A DNA stretch of 64,000 nucleotides, from contig MLAK01001370.1 in assembly GCA_001839685.1 (NCBI GenBank), positions 62,001-126,000 of the forward strand, written 5' to 3'. The translations under genes were made by a program, and so were the position numbers. How positions within the stretch are numbered: the first letter of the stretch is position 1; each line of letters starts with the position of its first letter. This DNA is from Tritrichomonas foetus. Its lineage: Eukaryota; Parabasalia; Tritrichomonadida; Tritrichomonadidae. Below, piece by piece: positions 27,942 to 38,099 of the stretch. The notes beneath the pieces were generated by a model. It had not been told where the DNA came from and ran no database searches. It was given only the letters and a program-made list of their open reading frames with translations.

Positions 27942-30434
27942 ATGCAAGGAAATTTTAATCTCACAGGAACAGTTATCGGTATTCTATCTGGAGATTCACT
28001 TATAGTTCATTTCGATAGTTATGTCAATCAGCATCAAATTCAAATTGTTTCGCTTGAACATCTTGTTGCACCAAAATTTGGATCGCCTGATGGCCAAATT
28101 CAAGATGAGCCACATGGATTCGAATCATGGAATTTTATGCGCGATTTATGTATTGGCAAAAGCGTTTTTATCATGCCGCAACAGAAAAAAAATGAATTAT
28201 ATCGATCCCATCCAGCTTTCGGTCGACTTGGCGTCATTTTTGGAAGAATATTTTTATGTGACATGATGACCCAACAGCAGTATGACGTCGGCCTTTATTG
28301 CGTCTTTAATGGATGGGTCAAAATTCGGGCGCCACCAAATGTCAATGCGAGATATATTCAAAGTTTGCTCAATGGAGAACAACGGGCGAAATCCGAAGGA
28401 CTCGGAATTTGGAGGCAGCACGGATTTAAGAGATCATTGCCAGTTCCCTTTGATGCGAAAAAATTAATTTCTATTTCTGAATTTGACGCCATTGTTGATT
28501 CAGTTGTTAACGGTACCACATTGTCACTTTTTCTTCTGCCTGACCACCAACATATAATATTTCGAGTAGCAGCTTGTCGCAGTCCGTCTGCCAAAAAAGA
28601 CTCAACTAATGCCTATGGCACTGAAGCTAAAGATTTCACAATTCGTGAACTCCTTCATCGTTCTTTAAGAGTCAGGCTTTGTTCTGTGAATGAAGCCGAT
28701 CTTTTTATTGGTCCAATTTTGAGTAAAGAAGATAGTGCAATTAGGCATTTAATATCTAGCGGACTTGCCCTCTTTAACGTTCATACTGCTGAGCTCACTC
28801 CATCTGCCTACGAGTATGAAAGATGTGAGGCTGAAGCAAAAGCTCAAAATTTGAAAATTTTCGAAGATTATGAAAAAACAATCGAACAAGAATATATTAC
28901 ATTTGAAGGAGTTGTACGTCAAATTGTTGGAAGTGTTGCACTTAGAATTGATGTACATGGTGAAACACGTCTTGTTCAATTCAGCTGTATAAAAACGAGA
29001 GATTTCATTGCAGGAGGTGGTTCAGAGCTTCTTGGATTCGAAACACGTGAATTCATTCGCAATTATCTTATTGGAAGAACAGTTACTGTAAAAGTTGATG
29101 GAATCATTGAAGGTAGATGTTATGGAACTGTTTATTTAGGAGATGTTTGTATGAATGTTTTAATCTGTCAAGAAGGTTTCGCAAATGTAATTGAACCATT
29201 TATTGGTCGACGTTCAGAAATGTTCGATCAAATGATTATAGCTGAAAATAATGCATCTTCTCATTTCTTGGGAATTTTCCAACGCGGCCTTATGCTTAAT
29301 TTGCCCAATGTTATAGATTTATCTTTAACTATTTATCCCGAATATTCACTGAAATACTTCCCTGAGCTGGCGCAAGGACGATTAAATGGTATAATTGAGC
29401 AAATTCTTGGTGGAAATCGTTTCATTGTTCTCGTACAACATCGTTTCCTACTGAGACTTGCAGTAAATGGTCTTCTTCCAATATCACCTAGTGATATTCA
29501 TGGAAGGAATGCAACTAACTATTCTATTGAAAATTATTTAAATCGTGAAATTGAATTTGATATTCACGAAGTTGATAAATCCGGTGGCTTCTTAGCAAAT
29601 ATGAGTATTGTTGGGGTAAATCAGCAATATTTGAATATTGCTTATGATTTACTTTTACACGGATTTGCGGAGGTTCATAAACGAACAGTTAAAGATATTC
29701 CTAATTATGAAGCATTAGAAAGAGCTCAAGAACAAGCAAAAGAACAGAAAATTGGTAAATGGGGAGAATCAAAATCAAGCAGAGTTCAATTGGAATTTGG
29801 TAAATATTACTCTATAAAAATTATTGAAGTATTATCAACAAATACTTTCATTGTACAATTCTTGTATGAAACAATGAAAGAAATAGTGAGCGTACTCCCA
29901 AGTGCTACTACACCAGTGACTGAAATTCCAAACATTGGTGATTTTGTATGTGCTTTGATTGATGGAAATCGCTATCGTGCTCGTGTTGAAACAAATTATG
30001 ATTCTAAATCAATAAAATTGGTACTAATAGATTATGATGAACCTGCTGAAGCTTCTCTTGATCAAATTTTCGAATTGCCTCCAAGGTTGCTTTCAATTGA
30101 ACCACAAGCAGCAACTGTCAGACTTGCATTTATTGAAGAAGATCGTGAAAATGATGAATTTTCATTGAATAATATTGCTGATAGAGAATATATCGAAAAT
30201 CTGACCAAAGATAAAAGGTTGTTCATGTATATTGCATACTTTACAGATATTCCTGAAGTCCTTTTACTTGATAAATCGGAAATTGATGGTGGTAATTTGA
30301 ATTCAATGGTTCTTTATAATACCAATGTTCATCTTGTAAATACAGAAATTGATATTCACACCGAATTTAAACCAGTGATCTTACGTTTGAAAAAGTATCA
30401 ATCAATGAAGTCTCAAAAACCTCAACCCAGATAA
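27942..30434 (+). CDS. SND1: Tudor staphylococcal nuclease-like protein (Tudor-SN)
   Basis: 830 residues (human SND1 910). Four staphylococcal-nuclease-like OB folds in tandem (about 5-150, 165-305, 310-460, 480-600) with typical text such as SLEHLVAPKFG, GLGIWRQHGF, FETREFIRNYLIGRTV and ERAQEQAKEQKIGKW. A Tudor domain follows at about 640-720 (IGDFVCALIDGNRYRARV ... VLIDYDEP), then a partial fifth SN unit. Tudor-SN works in RNA decay, edited-RNA turnover and transcription co-activation. The SN catalytic Asp/Arg/Glu set is not evident in the first repeat (LEHLVAPKFG replaces the usual active-site Asp pattern), as in many Tudor-SN repeats. Confidence 0.9.
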   Translation: MQGNFNLTGTVIGILSGDSLIVHFDSYVNQHQIQIVSLEHLVAPKFGSPDGQIQDEPHGFESWNFMRDLCIGKSVFIMPQQKKNELYRSHPAFGRLGVIFGRIFLCDMMTQQQYDVGLYCVFNGWVKIRAPPNVNARYIQSLLNGEQRAKSEGLGIWRQHGFKRSLPVPFDAKKLISISEFDAIVDSVVNGTTLSLFLLPDHQHIIFRVAACRSPSAKKDSTNAYGTEAKDFTIRELLHRSLRVRLCSVNEADLFIGPILSKEDSAIRHLISSGLALFNVHTAELTPSAYEYERCEAEAKAQNLKIFEDYEKTIEQEYITFEGVVRQIVGSVALRIDVHGETRLVQFSCIKTRDFIAGGGSELLGFETREFIRNYLIGRTVTVKVDGIIEGRCYGTVYLGDVCMNVLICQEGFANVIEPFIGRRSEMFDQMIIAENNASSHFLGIFQRGLMLNLPNVIDLSLTIYPEYSLKYFPELAQGRLNGIIEQILGGNRFIVLVQHRFLLRLAVNGLLPISPSDIHGRNATNYSIENYLNREIEFDIHEVDKSGGFLANMSIVGVNQQYLNIAYDLLLHGFAEVHKRTVKDIPNYEALERAQEQAKEQKIGKWGESKSSRVQLEFGKYYSIKIIEVLSTNTFIVQFLYETMKEIVSVLPSATTPVTEIPNIGDFVCALIDGNRYRARVETNYDSKSIKLVLIDYDEPAEASLDQIFELPPRLLSIEPQAATVRLAFIEEDRENDEFSLNNIADREYIENLTKDKRLFMYIAYFTDIPEVLLLDKSEIDGGNLNSMVLYNTNVHLVNTEIDIHTEFKPVILRLKKYQSMKSQKPQPR

Positions 30435-30809
30435 TATTTATGCATAAGAAAATAGAAAATGAATCTCTGATTGTTTGATTATATTGTGAATTGTATGATA
30501 TGAAAAGTAAATAATAATATTCTATCAATTTCTTTAATCATCTTTCTTTCACACACAAACACACATACACACACACACACACACTCTCTCTCTGTCTATA
30601 TATATATATATATATATATCTTTTATTTTTTTGTGAATTTGTGATTGATAATAGTTTGAGATTGTTGAAAAAATTCTTCTTTTTATAATTTTATGATTCA
30701 AAAGAAAGTGGAGTGTCTTTTCAACAACCTGTTTATTTCAACAATACTATTTTATTGAACAAAAATATTAGATTTTAAATCATTAAAGAAAGATATATAT
30801 TTTTAGTAT
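30435..30809. other. convergent spacer with microsatellite
   Basis: AT-rich, holding the CA/CT/TA repeat described separately; nothing else. Confidence 0.4.
30550..30619 (+). repeat. compound microsatellite (CA)n-(CT)n-(TA)n
   Basis: Interrupted CA repeat, then CT repeat with one TG, then an uninterrupted TA run of about 11 units. Lies between the convergent SND1 and RCC1-like genes. Confidence 0.9.
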
Positions 30810-31832
30810 CTACTTAACATTGAATGCCTTAGCACCACGATGCTCAACTGGCGTACCATTCACAATGGCAAAGGAGTGGTGAGTGCCGCATTTCACAAAA
30901 TTGAGCTTCATTTTCTGGAAAGGCCCACGTGTCATTGCCACAGGATTATCTTCAGCCTTTCCAAGCATCAACTCACCATTTGTGTTCGTTCCAAGACCAT
31001 AAAGTTCATTTTCAGCAGTAATGAAAAGACAGTAGAATTTGCCAACATCCATAAATTCGATTTTCTTATCTTGAATTGCTTCAACAAGTTCGAATTCATG
31101 TGATGAATTTAATAAATATGCTTTCCCGTTATCTAAAAGTGCACCAGTTTCATAGCACGCAAAAACACGATCAGCTCTCAAATTCTCGAATTTTTTGAAT
31201 AATTTATAATCATTTGATCCATTATTCAATGATCCTGAACCATAAACAGCTCCTGTAACATCAATGGCAAGAATGAAATCACTTCCTTTGGCTACATCAT
31301 AAAATGGTTTCTCGCCTGCCACTTTGATTGGTTCTTTTGTATAATATGTATCAAATATATAGAGTGCTCCTTCTGAATCAATGGCAACAGGTGCATCAAA
31401 ACCTGCCGCTATGAAAACAAATTTGGCCGGCAAGTTGACAACATGTTGTTGCCCAATATTTCTCCAACCATGAATTAATATCTGGCCGTTTTCCGTTAGA
31501 TATGCCGTATAATATTGTCCGCAAGCTGCCTGTACAATTTTTTCGTTTGAAATTTTAACTTCTGTTGGAATTTGATAGATTTTTTTCTGATTGCCTCCAA
31601 TTTGGTCGTTCCTGTCGTCTCCTGCTGCTAAAACTTTTCCATCATTGAATACAAAAACGCTGTGGCGAAGGCCAGCCGAAATTGAAACGAGATCTTTTGA
31701 ACAAATTGGAATTCCGGTCGGCATTTGGACGATTTCGCTGCCATTTGAAGAGGCTGAATCTGGTTCGACACCAAGTTGGCGAGACATGTTTAATCCTGCT
31801 CCAATCATTAAGTTTTCTTGCGATGAAGCCAT
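30810..31832 (-). CDS. RCC1-repeat protein
   Basis: 340 residues from the ATG at 31832 (19 nt after an Inr). The sequence reads as six to seven blades of an RCC1 propeller, each with a G(x)xH/YxxxL and GxxxxxG rhythm: ISAGLRHSVFVFNDGKVLAAG, AACGQYYTAYLTENGQILIHG, GKFYCLFITAENELYGLG, KCGTHHSFAIVNG. RCC1 itself is the Ran GEF, but many RCC1-repeat proteins have other roles. The loop residues needed for Ran are not identifiable, so only the fold is assigned. Confidence 0.85.
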   Translation of the reverse strand: MASSQENLMIGAGLNMSRQLGVEPDSASSNGSEIVQMPTGIPICSKDLVSISAGLRHSVFVFNDGKVLAAGDDRNDQIGGNQKKIYQIPTEVKISNEKIVQAACGQYYTAYLTENGQILIHGWRNIGQQHVVNLPAKFVFIAAGFDAPVAIDSEGALYIFDTYYTKEPIKVAGEKPFYDVAKGSDFILAIDVTGAVYGSGSLNNGSNDYKLFKKFENLRADRVFACYETGALLDNGKAYLLNSSHEFELVEAIQDKKIEFMDVGKFYCLFITAENELYGLGTNTNGELMLGKAEDNPVAMTRGPFQKMKLNFVKCGTHHSFAIVNGTPVEHRGAKAFNVK

Positions 31833-31844
31833 TTTGGGTTTCAA

Positions 31845-31853
31845 TAAAAATGA
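31845..31853 (-). promoter_or_regulatory. Initiator of the RCC1-like gene
   Basis: The minus strand reads TCATTTTTA, +1 A at 31851, 19 nt before the ATG at 31832. It lies in a short (151-bp) divergent promoter shared with POP5. Confidence 0.5.
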
Positions 31854-31983
31854 GAAGACGATAAATCAGAAAAAATGATCGATATATTCAATAATTCGAA
31901 AATGGCGAAAATCCTATCTAAAGAATGGTCAAATATGTGAATTCACCTTTCAGTGGAAAAAATTCACCAATACAAAGTTTTTA

Positions 31984-32331
31984 ATGGTGAGAATTAAACG
32001 AAGATTCATTATTTTCCAAATACAAAGTGATACAACTTATAACCCAGCAACAGAAGATTTAATTTCGGGATTACAGCCATCTTTTTCATCAATGTATGGA
32101 ATTTTTGGATGTGGCCATGTCTGGCCTGTCCTGAAAATCATGTTTTGGATTCCAGAGAAAAGAATTGGGGCCTTCAGGGTTCCTCGCGACTGGAGCGAGA
32201 GATTTATTAATTTTTTGGAATCAACAACAACATTTAATAACGTTGAGTTGAGATTCAAAGTTTATCATGTTTCTGGAACAATTGATCAAGCACAGAGGTG
32301 GCTTGATGAAAATAATAATGTTATTGAATAA
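31984..32331 (+). CDS. POP5: POP5-like RNase P/MRP protein subunit
   Basis: 115 residues. It starts MVRIKRRFIIFQIQSD, the hallmark of POP5, followed by a ferredoxin-like fold (FGCGHVWPVLKIMFWIPEK, IGAFRVPRDWSERFINFL, VELRFKVYHVSGTI). POP5 binds the catalytic RNA of RNase P (tRNA 5' maturation) and RNase MRP (pre-rRNA). Normal length for the family. TAAA stop. Confidence 0.85.
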   Translation: MVRIKRRFIIFQIQSDTTYNPATEDLISGLQPSFSSMYGIFGCGHVWPVLKIMFWIPEKRIGAFRVPRDWSERFINFLESTTTFNNVELRFKVYHVSGTIDQAQRWLDENNNVIE

Positions 32332-32543
32332 AATATTTGTGTTTTTAGAAATTTCATTCATAATCTTTTGACATTAACATCGATTTAATTATTCACCTAA
32401 TATATTAATTTTTTCTAGTGAATAGTAGCTCTCATCAGAGTCATTTAATGTCAATATAGTTGTTATTTAATTGCATTTCTTTTGATGGAAAAGAAGAATG
32501 GTCAAAATCTTCCGGTTTATGGTGAATAGATATTATTTTCAAA

Positions 32544-33056
32544 ATGGCGAAGCAAATGCCCCTCCACGCCGAACTTTCAAATTGCCTTTCCGCATACAAA
32601 GAAACTTTCGAAAGAATTCTTTATTGCATTGTTAATGCATGCGACTCTTCACACAAAAAACACGATTCGCCAATAACGATTCAAGTTCAAGACCTCCTCA
32701 GCATCGATGCGGAGCTTCAACGCCACCTGGAGAGAATGGAAACTTGGAACAGCCGCCAGGAACAAATCGAAAAACTCGAGCAGCAACTTAAAAGTTTATC
32801 AAATCGCGTTAACGACTTCGCTCAAGCCTTGTCCTCATCACAAACTTCTCTTCAGGGCTGCTTGTCAATAGCAAACAAGCTGCAGAAAGGTGTGATGCAA
32901 CGGAAGCAGGTTTCCTCGATTGAAGATTTAATGAATTCCACAAAAATTATTTCACCGGAGGCAGAAACAAATCAAGCAAACTTCTCATATCCATGGATGC
33001 CCGAATCGTCACATTCTGGTGAACAATCTCACGAAAATATTGCTGAGCCAGCTTGA
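32544..33056 (+). CDS. MED4: Mediator subunit 4-like protein
   Basis: 170 residues. A long coiled coil (about 50-110; LEQQLKSLSNRVNDFAQAL) is followed by ANKLQKGVMQRKQVSSIEDL, then MNSTKIISPEA and FSYPWMPESSHSG. This matches the MED4 order: coiled coil, SxEExIxYAxxIS helix, then a W/P-rich segment with YP. MED4 belongs to the Mediator middle module linking activators to RNA polymerase II. The acidic C-terminal tail of animal MED4 is absent. The assignment rests on pattern and order. Confidence 0.65.
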   Translation: MAKQMPLHAELSNCLSAYKETFERILYCIVNACDSSHKKHDSPITIQVQDLLSIDAELQRHLERMETWNSRQEQIEKLEQQLKSLSNRVNDFAQALSSSQTSLQGCLSIANKLQKGVMQRKQVSSIEDLMNSTKIISPEAETNQANFSYPWMPESSHSGEQSHENIAEPA

Positions 33057-33369
33057 TATTTTTTTTATCTTTATTTTACTTCCACCATGCTTTGTTGGTG
33101 TTGATGTTTGCATAAAAAGCATTTAAATCAATCTAATTCTTTTTTTTTTCAAAGAAATTTTCATACATTCGAATCATAAAATTTTCCAAAAAATTTTTAA
33201 CTCAGATGAAGGAAATTTGTAAATTCAATCTACTGGAATGAATTAATTGGTGAAAATATATCTGATTTAATGCAAAAAGTTTATTTTAGTTTTAATTGGT
33301 CATGGTTAACAAAATAATGAAATATTTGGTTAACTAAAAAATAACTCGTTGAAATAGGGTTGTTGATTC

Positions 33370-35427
33370 ATGATCACCTTAGAAGAGGCGATCGATGAGC
33401 TCTATCACGCAAAAGCATCAGATGCAGAATGTGATGAAGTTGAATGCGACAGAATTCGTTTTTTTCAGCAGGTGGAAGCAGGATTTCGACAAAATATTCT
33501 CGATTTAACGAACATGCAGGCTGGCATGAACGTTCTTGCCAGAATTCCAAAATTGAATCGCCTTGTTCCAAATCTAAAATATTTGCATTTTTATACAAAT
33601 TTATTTCGCGATAACGGTTTGCAGAAAATCTTAAGTCTGCTTCAAATCAGTCCCAAAATTACTAACTTAGATATCGGCTGCAACGATCTTTCAGACAGCT
33701 CCGTTATGTGCATGATTGAAATCATCAAGCAAACCAAAATCACATCATTACAGCTTGGCAGGCGGGATGAATCCCTACAAGCAAACAGGTTCACTAAGGA
33801 AGGTCTCATGACCATTATTGAGGCTATCATAGAATCAGATTCATTAGAATGTTTTGGAATTAGTGGCATACCGCTAGTTAAACAGAAAAGAACGATGAAA
33901 TCACGCGACTTTTCAAAACAGCTCTCAAAACTTATTGCTAAGTGTTCAAAACTTCGCACATTAGATATCAGTCATTGTGGACTTGTTGATTCTGATCAAA
34001 GCATTCTAGCAGAAGGCTTCTCTGAAAATACATCTCTTCATATTCTTAATATCGGCCATAATAATTTCCCATCAAAAACTAAAATTGTTGATGGAATTTG
34101 TTGTTTGAATCATTTGGTCAGCTTGAATTTAAGTGGTTGCGATTTATCTCAGGAACCGTGCGATGTCATATCGAGGCGTTTTTCTGAAGGTTGGGGAATA
34201 ATCGACCTTAACTTGTCAGAAAATCCAATCGGTGATAATGGAATATCATATTTATTGAATACATTAGCTGAAAATGATACTATTGTTTCATTAAATTTAG
34301 CAGATACACAAATCAGTTCTGAATTATCAAATGATTTCCATTATTATTTAACAAGTACTACAACTTTACGTGATTTGGACGTCTCGAGAAATAACTTTGG
34401 TGATTCTGTTGCAAATGTTTTAGCTGACGTTTTACCAAACCAAGATACAATTGTAAAAATTAATCTTACGAAATGTAGAATTACTGATGATGGTTCTTTG
34501 GCCTTAGGAAGATCAATAGCGTTGAATCATACACTCAAGAAAATATCATTAAGAGATAACTTTTTATCACAACAAAATGGATTTGAATTAGTAGAAATTC
34601 TTCAACCGAATGAAACAATTCGAATGATTGATGTTTCATCTAATCAAATTGATTGTTTTGCTTTAGATGCATTTGAAACTCTATGCCAGAGGAATAAAAA
34701 GAGTGCACATGATAAGATGCTTCAAGATCTCAGGAAAAAATACATTCAACTATCTATTCAAAGCTCAAAAATTCCATCATTAACTAATCACCTCTCCGAA
34801 TTAAAAGTCGCAAAAAGAGATCTTAATAGAATTATTGATGACTTAGATGACAAAATTGAAAATTTCGATTTGACAACTTCTGCCAATTTAGAAATCACAG
34901 GGAAAAGTATTCAAGAATATGAACAACTAATTGACCAAGAAAACAAACAAATTGTTGATTTACAAGAAAAAATGAGAGAGATTGAAGATGAAAGAGCAAG
35001 ATATTTACATTCCCATGAAATTAAAAATAATATTGAAATTAATAAATTCGATCAGTTAATAAAAGAAGCAGAGAAAATCGAAACGGAAACAGAAAAATAT
35101 AAAAATGAAAAAGAAAAACAAAGAAAATATCTCGAAGAAAACATTGCACTAGTTGAAGAAATGATTAACGAAATTTCTGAAATCATGTCAAATACAAAAG
35201 CTTTTAGGAAATATGAAATTCCAGAATATCCTTTTGAAGACGAGTTTAATCAAAGACCAGTGAGTACGAGAACATCGCGCAAATTATTTGATGAACCAGT
35301 TATCATGGATTCTGATTCATTACTCTCAGATGCACTCATTGAAGCTTCACCTAAGGGAAAGAAAAAGCGTGGAAAGAAGGTGGTTGTAAAGAAACCTTTT
35401 ACGAAGAAGAAAAAAACAAAGAAATAG
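33370..35427 (+). CDS. leucine-rich-repeat, coiled-coil protein with basic tail
   Basis: 685 residues. Residues about 65-450 hold ten or so ribonuclease-inhibitor-type LRRs (units such as LRTLDISHCGLVDSDQSILA, HLVSLNLSGCDLS, TIVSLNLADTQIS, TLRDLDVSRNNFGDS). Residues about 455-620 are a continuous coiled coil (QQ/E/K-rich). The last 20 residues are almost all Lys/Arg/Gly/Val. LRR + coiled coil occurs in axonemal regulators and in many trichomonad cytoskeletal proteins; no specific orthologue recognised. The ATG follows TTGATTC, so TCA of a possible Inr overlaps the start. Confidence 0.8.
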   Translation: MITLEEAIDELYHAKASDAECDEVECDRIRFFQQVEAGFRQNILDLTNMQAGMNVLARIPKLNRLVPNLKYLHFYTNLFRDNGLQKILSLLQISPKITNLDIGCNDLSDSSVMCMIEIIKQTKITSLQLGRRDESLQANRFTKEGLMTIIEAIIESDSLECFGISGIPLVKQKRTMKSRDFSKQLSKLIAKCSKLRTLDISHCGLVDSDQSILAEGFSENTSLHILNIGHNNFPSKTKIVDGICCLNHLVSLNLSGCDLSQEPCDVISRRFSEGWGIIDLNLSENPIGDNGISYLLNTLAENDTIVSLNLADTQISSELSNDFHYYLTSTTTLRDLDVSRNNFGDSVANVLADVLPNQDTIVKINLTKCRITDDGSLALGRSIALNHTLKKISLRDNFLSQQNGFELVEILQPNETIRMIDVSSNQIDCFALDAFETLCQRNKKSAHDKMLQDLRKKYIQLSIQSSKIPSLTNHLSELKVAKRDLNRIIDDLDDKIENFDLTTSANLEITGKSIQEYEQLIDQENKQIVDLQEKMREIEDERARYLHSHEIKNNIEINKFDQLIKEAEKIETETEKYKNEKEKQRKYLEENIALVEEMINEISEIMSNTKAFRKYEIPEYPFEDEFNQRPVSTRTSRKLFDEPVIMDSDSLLSDALIEASPKGKKKRGKKVVVKKPFTKKKKTKK

Positions 35428-35886
35428 ATTTTTTTTCACGCATAAATATGTTTTGTGTTTATAAACGTAATATATGCATATACTTTCTCCATTTCTTACA
35501 TTTCTTTCTTTTTTTCTTTTCTTGGTAACTATATCAATTTCACCGTAGAATGAAATGATAATCATGCTGCATTTTTTCACACCCCAAAAAAGTTTTACAA
35601 ACGCATCTTATACATGTTGCTATAAATGTCAATTGGGTATTAAGAATGCACCTGTAACTGTATCAGTTTCTTATCCTCCATAGAGACATTTTCTTTGAAT
35701 AAAAAATCGATAAATGATGTCTTTAAATAAAAAAAGAAATTTATGATGAAAAAAAAGAAAAAAAAATAAATTCACCAATTGATAGAAACGCACCCTGTTG
35801 GCTTTTAATTCAAATGAAAAACAAAAATAATGAAATTGGAATAACATAAATAGGATAAATAAAAAAATTATTATAAAAATTAAAAT
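35428..35886. other. convergent spacer
   Basis: AT-rich with A-tracts around 35740-35770; nothing supported. Confidence 0.4.
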
Positions 35887-36366
35887 TTACCAAGTTTCAC
35901 GATATGGTGTGAAGCAGATAGCCTTGATTGTTTCTGGCTTACAAATATGTGCTTCCTTTGGTTGGGCTGGAACGCGCTTGAGTGGTGTGAATTTGACATT
36001 CTTGGCCTTAGCTTCGGCTTGGAGCTTCTGGTTTTGGGCGACGCGGGCAAGGAAGTCCTTCTTACAGTTGCTGTGGAAAACGTGTTCTGTGCGGACGTAA
36101 ATTCTCTTTGGGGCGATGTGGTTGTTGACGCGGCGATAAACCAAAATACCGAGGGCGTGTGGGGAAACGTTCCAGACAACACCAGTGGTTCCGTGGTAGA
36201 GACGGTGTGGCATACCCTTGTGGACAGCGCCGTTAACTTTGATATCGACGATATCACCAAGGCGGAAAGTACGGAGTTCCTGGGATGGAGCTGGTAATCC
36301 GTGCTTCTTGTATTTACGGGAGAAAACGTAGCGTGTTGCGTGACGAAGACCGGCTGTGTGACCCAT
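35887..36366 (-). CDS. RPL21: 60S ribosomal protein L21 (eL21)
   Basis: 159 residues from the ATG at 36366 (family about 160); six more in-frame codons upstream lack an ATG. Clear eL21 text: GHTAGLRHATRYVFSRKYKK, DIVDIKVNGAVHKGMPHRLY, GTTGVVWNVSPHALGI, NHIAPKRIYVRTEHVFHS. A large-subunit protein near the 5S rRNA/central protuberance. Codon use is richer in C/G than in neighbours (ACC, GCC, AAG), as expected of a highly expressed gene. No TCA Inr directly upstream; instead a pyrimidine tract CCTTTTTTCCC precedes the ATG. Confidence 0.95.
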   Translation of the reverse strand: MGHTAGLRHATRYVFSRKYKKHGLPAPSQELRTFRLGDIVDIKVNGAVHKGMPHRLYHGTTGVVWNVSPHALGILVYRRVNNHIAPKRIYVRTEHVFHSNCKKDFLARVAQNQKLQAEAKAKNVKFTPLKRVPAQPKEAHICKPETIKAICFTPYRETW

Positions 36367-36367
36367 T

Positions 36368-36378
36368 GGGAAAAAAGG
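36368..36378 (-). promoter_or_regulatory. pyrimidine tract before the L21 start
   Basis: The minus strand reads CCTTTTTTCCC, one base before the ATG. It replaces the usual Inr and may be a ribosomal-protein-gene start element (inference). Confidence 0.35.
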
Positions 36379-36616
36379 CCACACCTAACCGCAAAGACCT
36401 TTTTTCTGTGCTTATTTGGTCTTAATTTTTTTTAGTGAATTTTTCATGAGAGATTTGCCGTTGAAGGTGTATTTTTTGACCTCAAATGAAATCACATCAA
36501 CATACTCTTAATATGAGCATTAAGCTTTTTGGCAAAAAGAATATCATTAAGCCATAACTAACAATCAAGAATTAAAAAATATTTCTGAGAAAATAAATTT
36601 ATGTTGTAAAGAGTAA

Positions 36617-36775
36617 TGATGAAAAGATGAATGATACAAAGATGAATGATGAAAAGACGAATGATGAAAAGATGAATGATAAAAAGATGAATGATGAAAA
36701 GATGAATGATGAAAAGATGAATGATAAAAAGATGAATGATACAAAGATGAATGATAAAAAGATGAATGATAAAAT
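36617..36775 (+). repeat. 15-bp minisatellite, about 10 copies
   Basis: Unit close to AAGATGAATGATGAA. The plus strand stays open as a repeated MNDxK pentapeptide and the minus strand as (F)IIHLFI-type repeats, but there is no flanking coding sequence. It lies 56 bp 3' of DIM1; probably non-coding. Confidence 0.85.
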
Positions 36776-36830
36776 CAACACAATTCATTTTTTTTTTTTT
36801 ACTTTTGGAACATAATACGCCAACTTTTTC

Positions 36831-37727
36831 TTACTTGAAGTGCAAGCCACCTTCATTACATTGATTCAGAATTCCCAGGAAATCTTCAATATCGAGATGG
36901 ATTGGTCTCTGCTCCTGAATCATTGCATTTGCAAGAATTCCCTGCATGAAGTCGTGAATGGTAATGTTTGGCACTTGGATCTCTGGGTGGAGTGCCATGA
37001 AGTCTGCTCTGTTCTTTTCAAGCATTGCCAGGGTCTTCTTCTTCTTGAAAGTGGCCTGCAGCGTTCTGTTTGGCCTGGCGAAACAAAGTTTGATGAGGCC
37101 GTCCCACTCGGCGAAATCGATGTCGGGAATGTTTTCGCGCGGCTGGATTGTAATCACAGCGCTGTCAACTTTTGGTGCAGGAACGAAATTCTTTCTGCTG
37201 ACCGACATGACCTGTCTGACGTTTGCAAATAATTGGGTGTTGATTGCCAAGCGGCCCCAATTTTCTGTACCTGGTCTGGCAACGATTCTATCGGCGAACT
37301 CCTTTTGAACCATCAAAACGGCTCTTCTGAATTTGCAATTATTTAAATTCATTAATAATTTGAATACGATGGCGCTCGAAATGTTGTATGGAATGTTAGA
37401 AATGCATAAATCGAATTGTGGAAGATCGACAGTAAGAATATCTGCATGCTTGATCATGATTTGCGGATTGTTATGAAATCTCTTGTTCAATTCGACAACC
37501 ATTCTTGGATCTTTTTCGACAGCGATAACATTGCATCCTCTCGAGATCATGTCTTGAGTCATGTTACCAACACCAGGACCTATTTCGAGAATTACATCTC
37601 CTGGGCGCGGTTCTCCGTTATCGACAATATTTTTCACGACAAGCTTGGACTTGAGCATGTTTTGACCAAGCGAATGGTTCATTTGGAAAAGACCAGCCTT
37701 TTTAGTGGTTCTTTTTGCTTGAGACAT
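36831..37727 (-). CDS. DIM1: DIM1 18S rRNA dimethyladenosine transferase
   Basis: 298 residues. A KsgA/Dim1 family SAM methyltransferase that dimethylates two adjacent adenines at the 3' end of 18S rRNA. Motifs: HSLGQNMLKSKLVVKNIV, SAM motif LEIGPGVGNMT, AVEKDP, HADILTVDLP, catalytic SNIPYNISSAIVFKLL (NxPY), VQKEFADRIVARPG, NFVPAPKVDSAVITI, and the helical C-terminal domain. All the key residues are present. Full length for a eukaryotic DIM1. Confidence 0.95.
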   Translation of the reverse strand: MSQAKRTTKKAGLFQMNHSLGQNMLKSKLVVKNIVDNGEPRPGDVILEIGPGVGNMTQDMISRGCNVIAVEKDPRMVVELNKRFHNNPQIMIKHADILTVDLPQFDLCISNIPYNISSAIVFKLLMNLNNCKFRRAVLMVQKEFADRIVARPGTENWGRLAINTQLFANVRQVMSVSRKNFVPAPKVDSAVITIQPRENIPDIDFAEWDGLIKLCFARPNRTLQATFKKKKTLAMLEKNRADFMALHPEIQVPNITIHDFMQGILANAMIQEQRPIHLDIEDFLGILNQCNEGGLHFK

Positions 37728-38099
37728 GATAAAATCTGGTCGTGTAATGTGATATGAAAATCTAAGATTTTAGATTTCAACTTTTTCTGAAGTTTCCTGA
37801 TATTTTTTCTATACTTATATGGCCGACCATCAAATCTTTCCATTTCCACAATATGGTATCTTTTCTGAAAAAATGATAGCTAATACTATATTTTAATGTT
37901 CTGACTTATGTTTGTAGAAGTTATAACATTTTTTTAATTATTCATCATTTTGATAAACTATGAGTCTAAAATAAAAACATTATTTTTCCAAAAGCAGGAC
38001 TGCTGTCATAAAAGTGATATTTTCATGACATAAATACGATTAACATTTGAAAAATAAATATGATGATTCTATTTACCATGTTTATTAGATTACTATTCA
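37728..38099. other. spacer
   Basis: AT-rich, no supported feature. Confidence 0.4.

Noticed and set aside
36558..36788. Minus-strand frame of repeated FIIHL units
   Set aside because: Antisense of the 15-bp minisatellite, no independent support.
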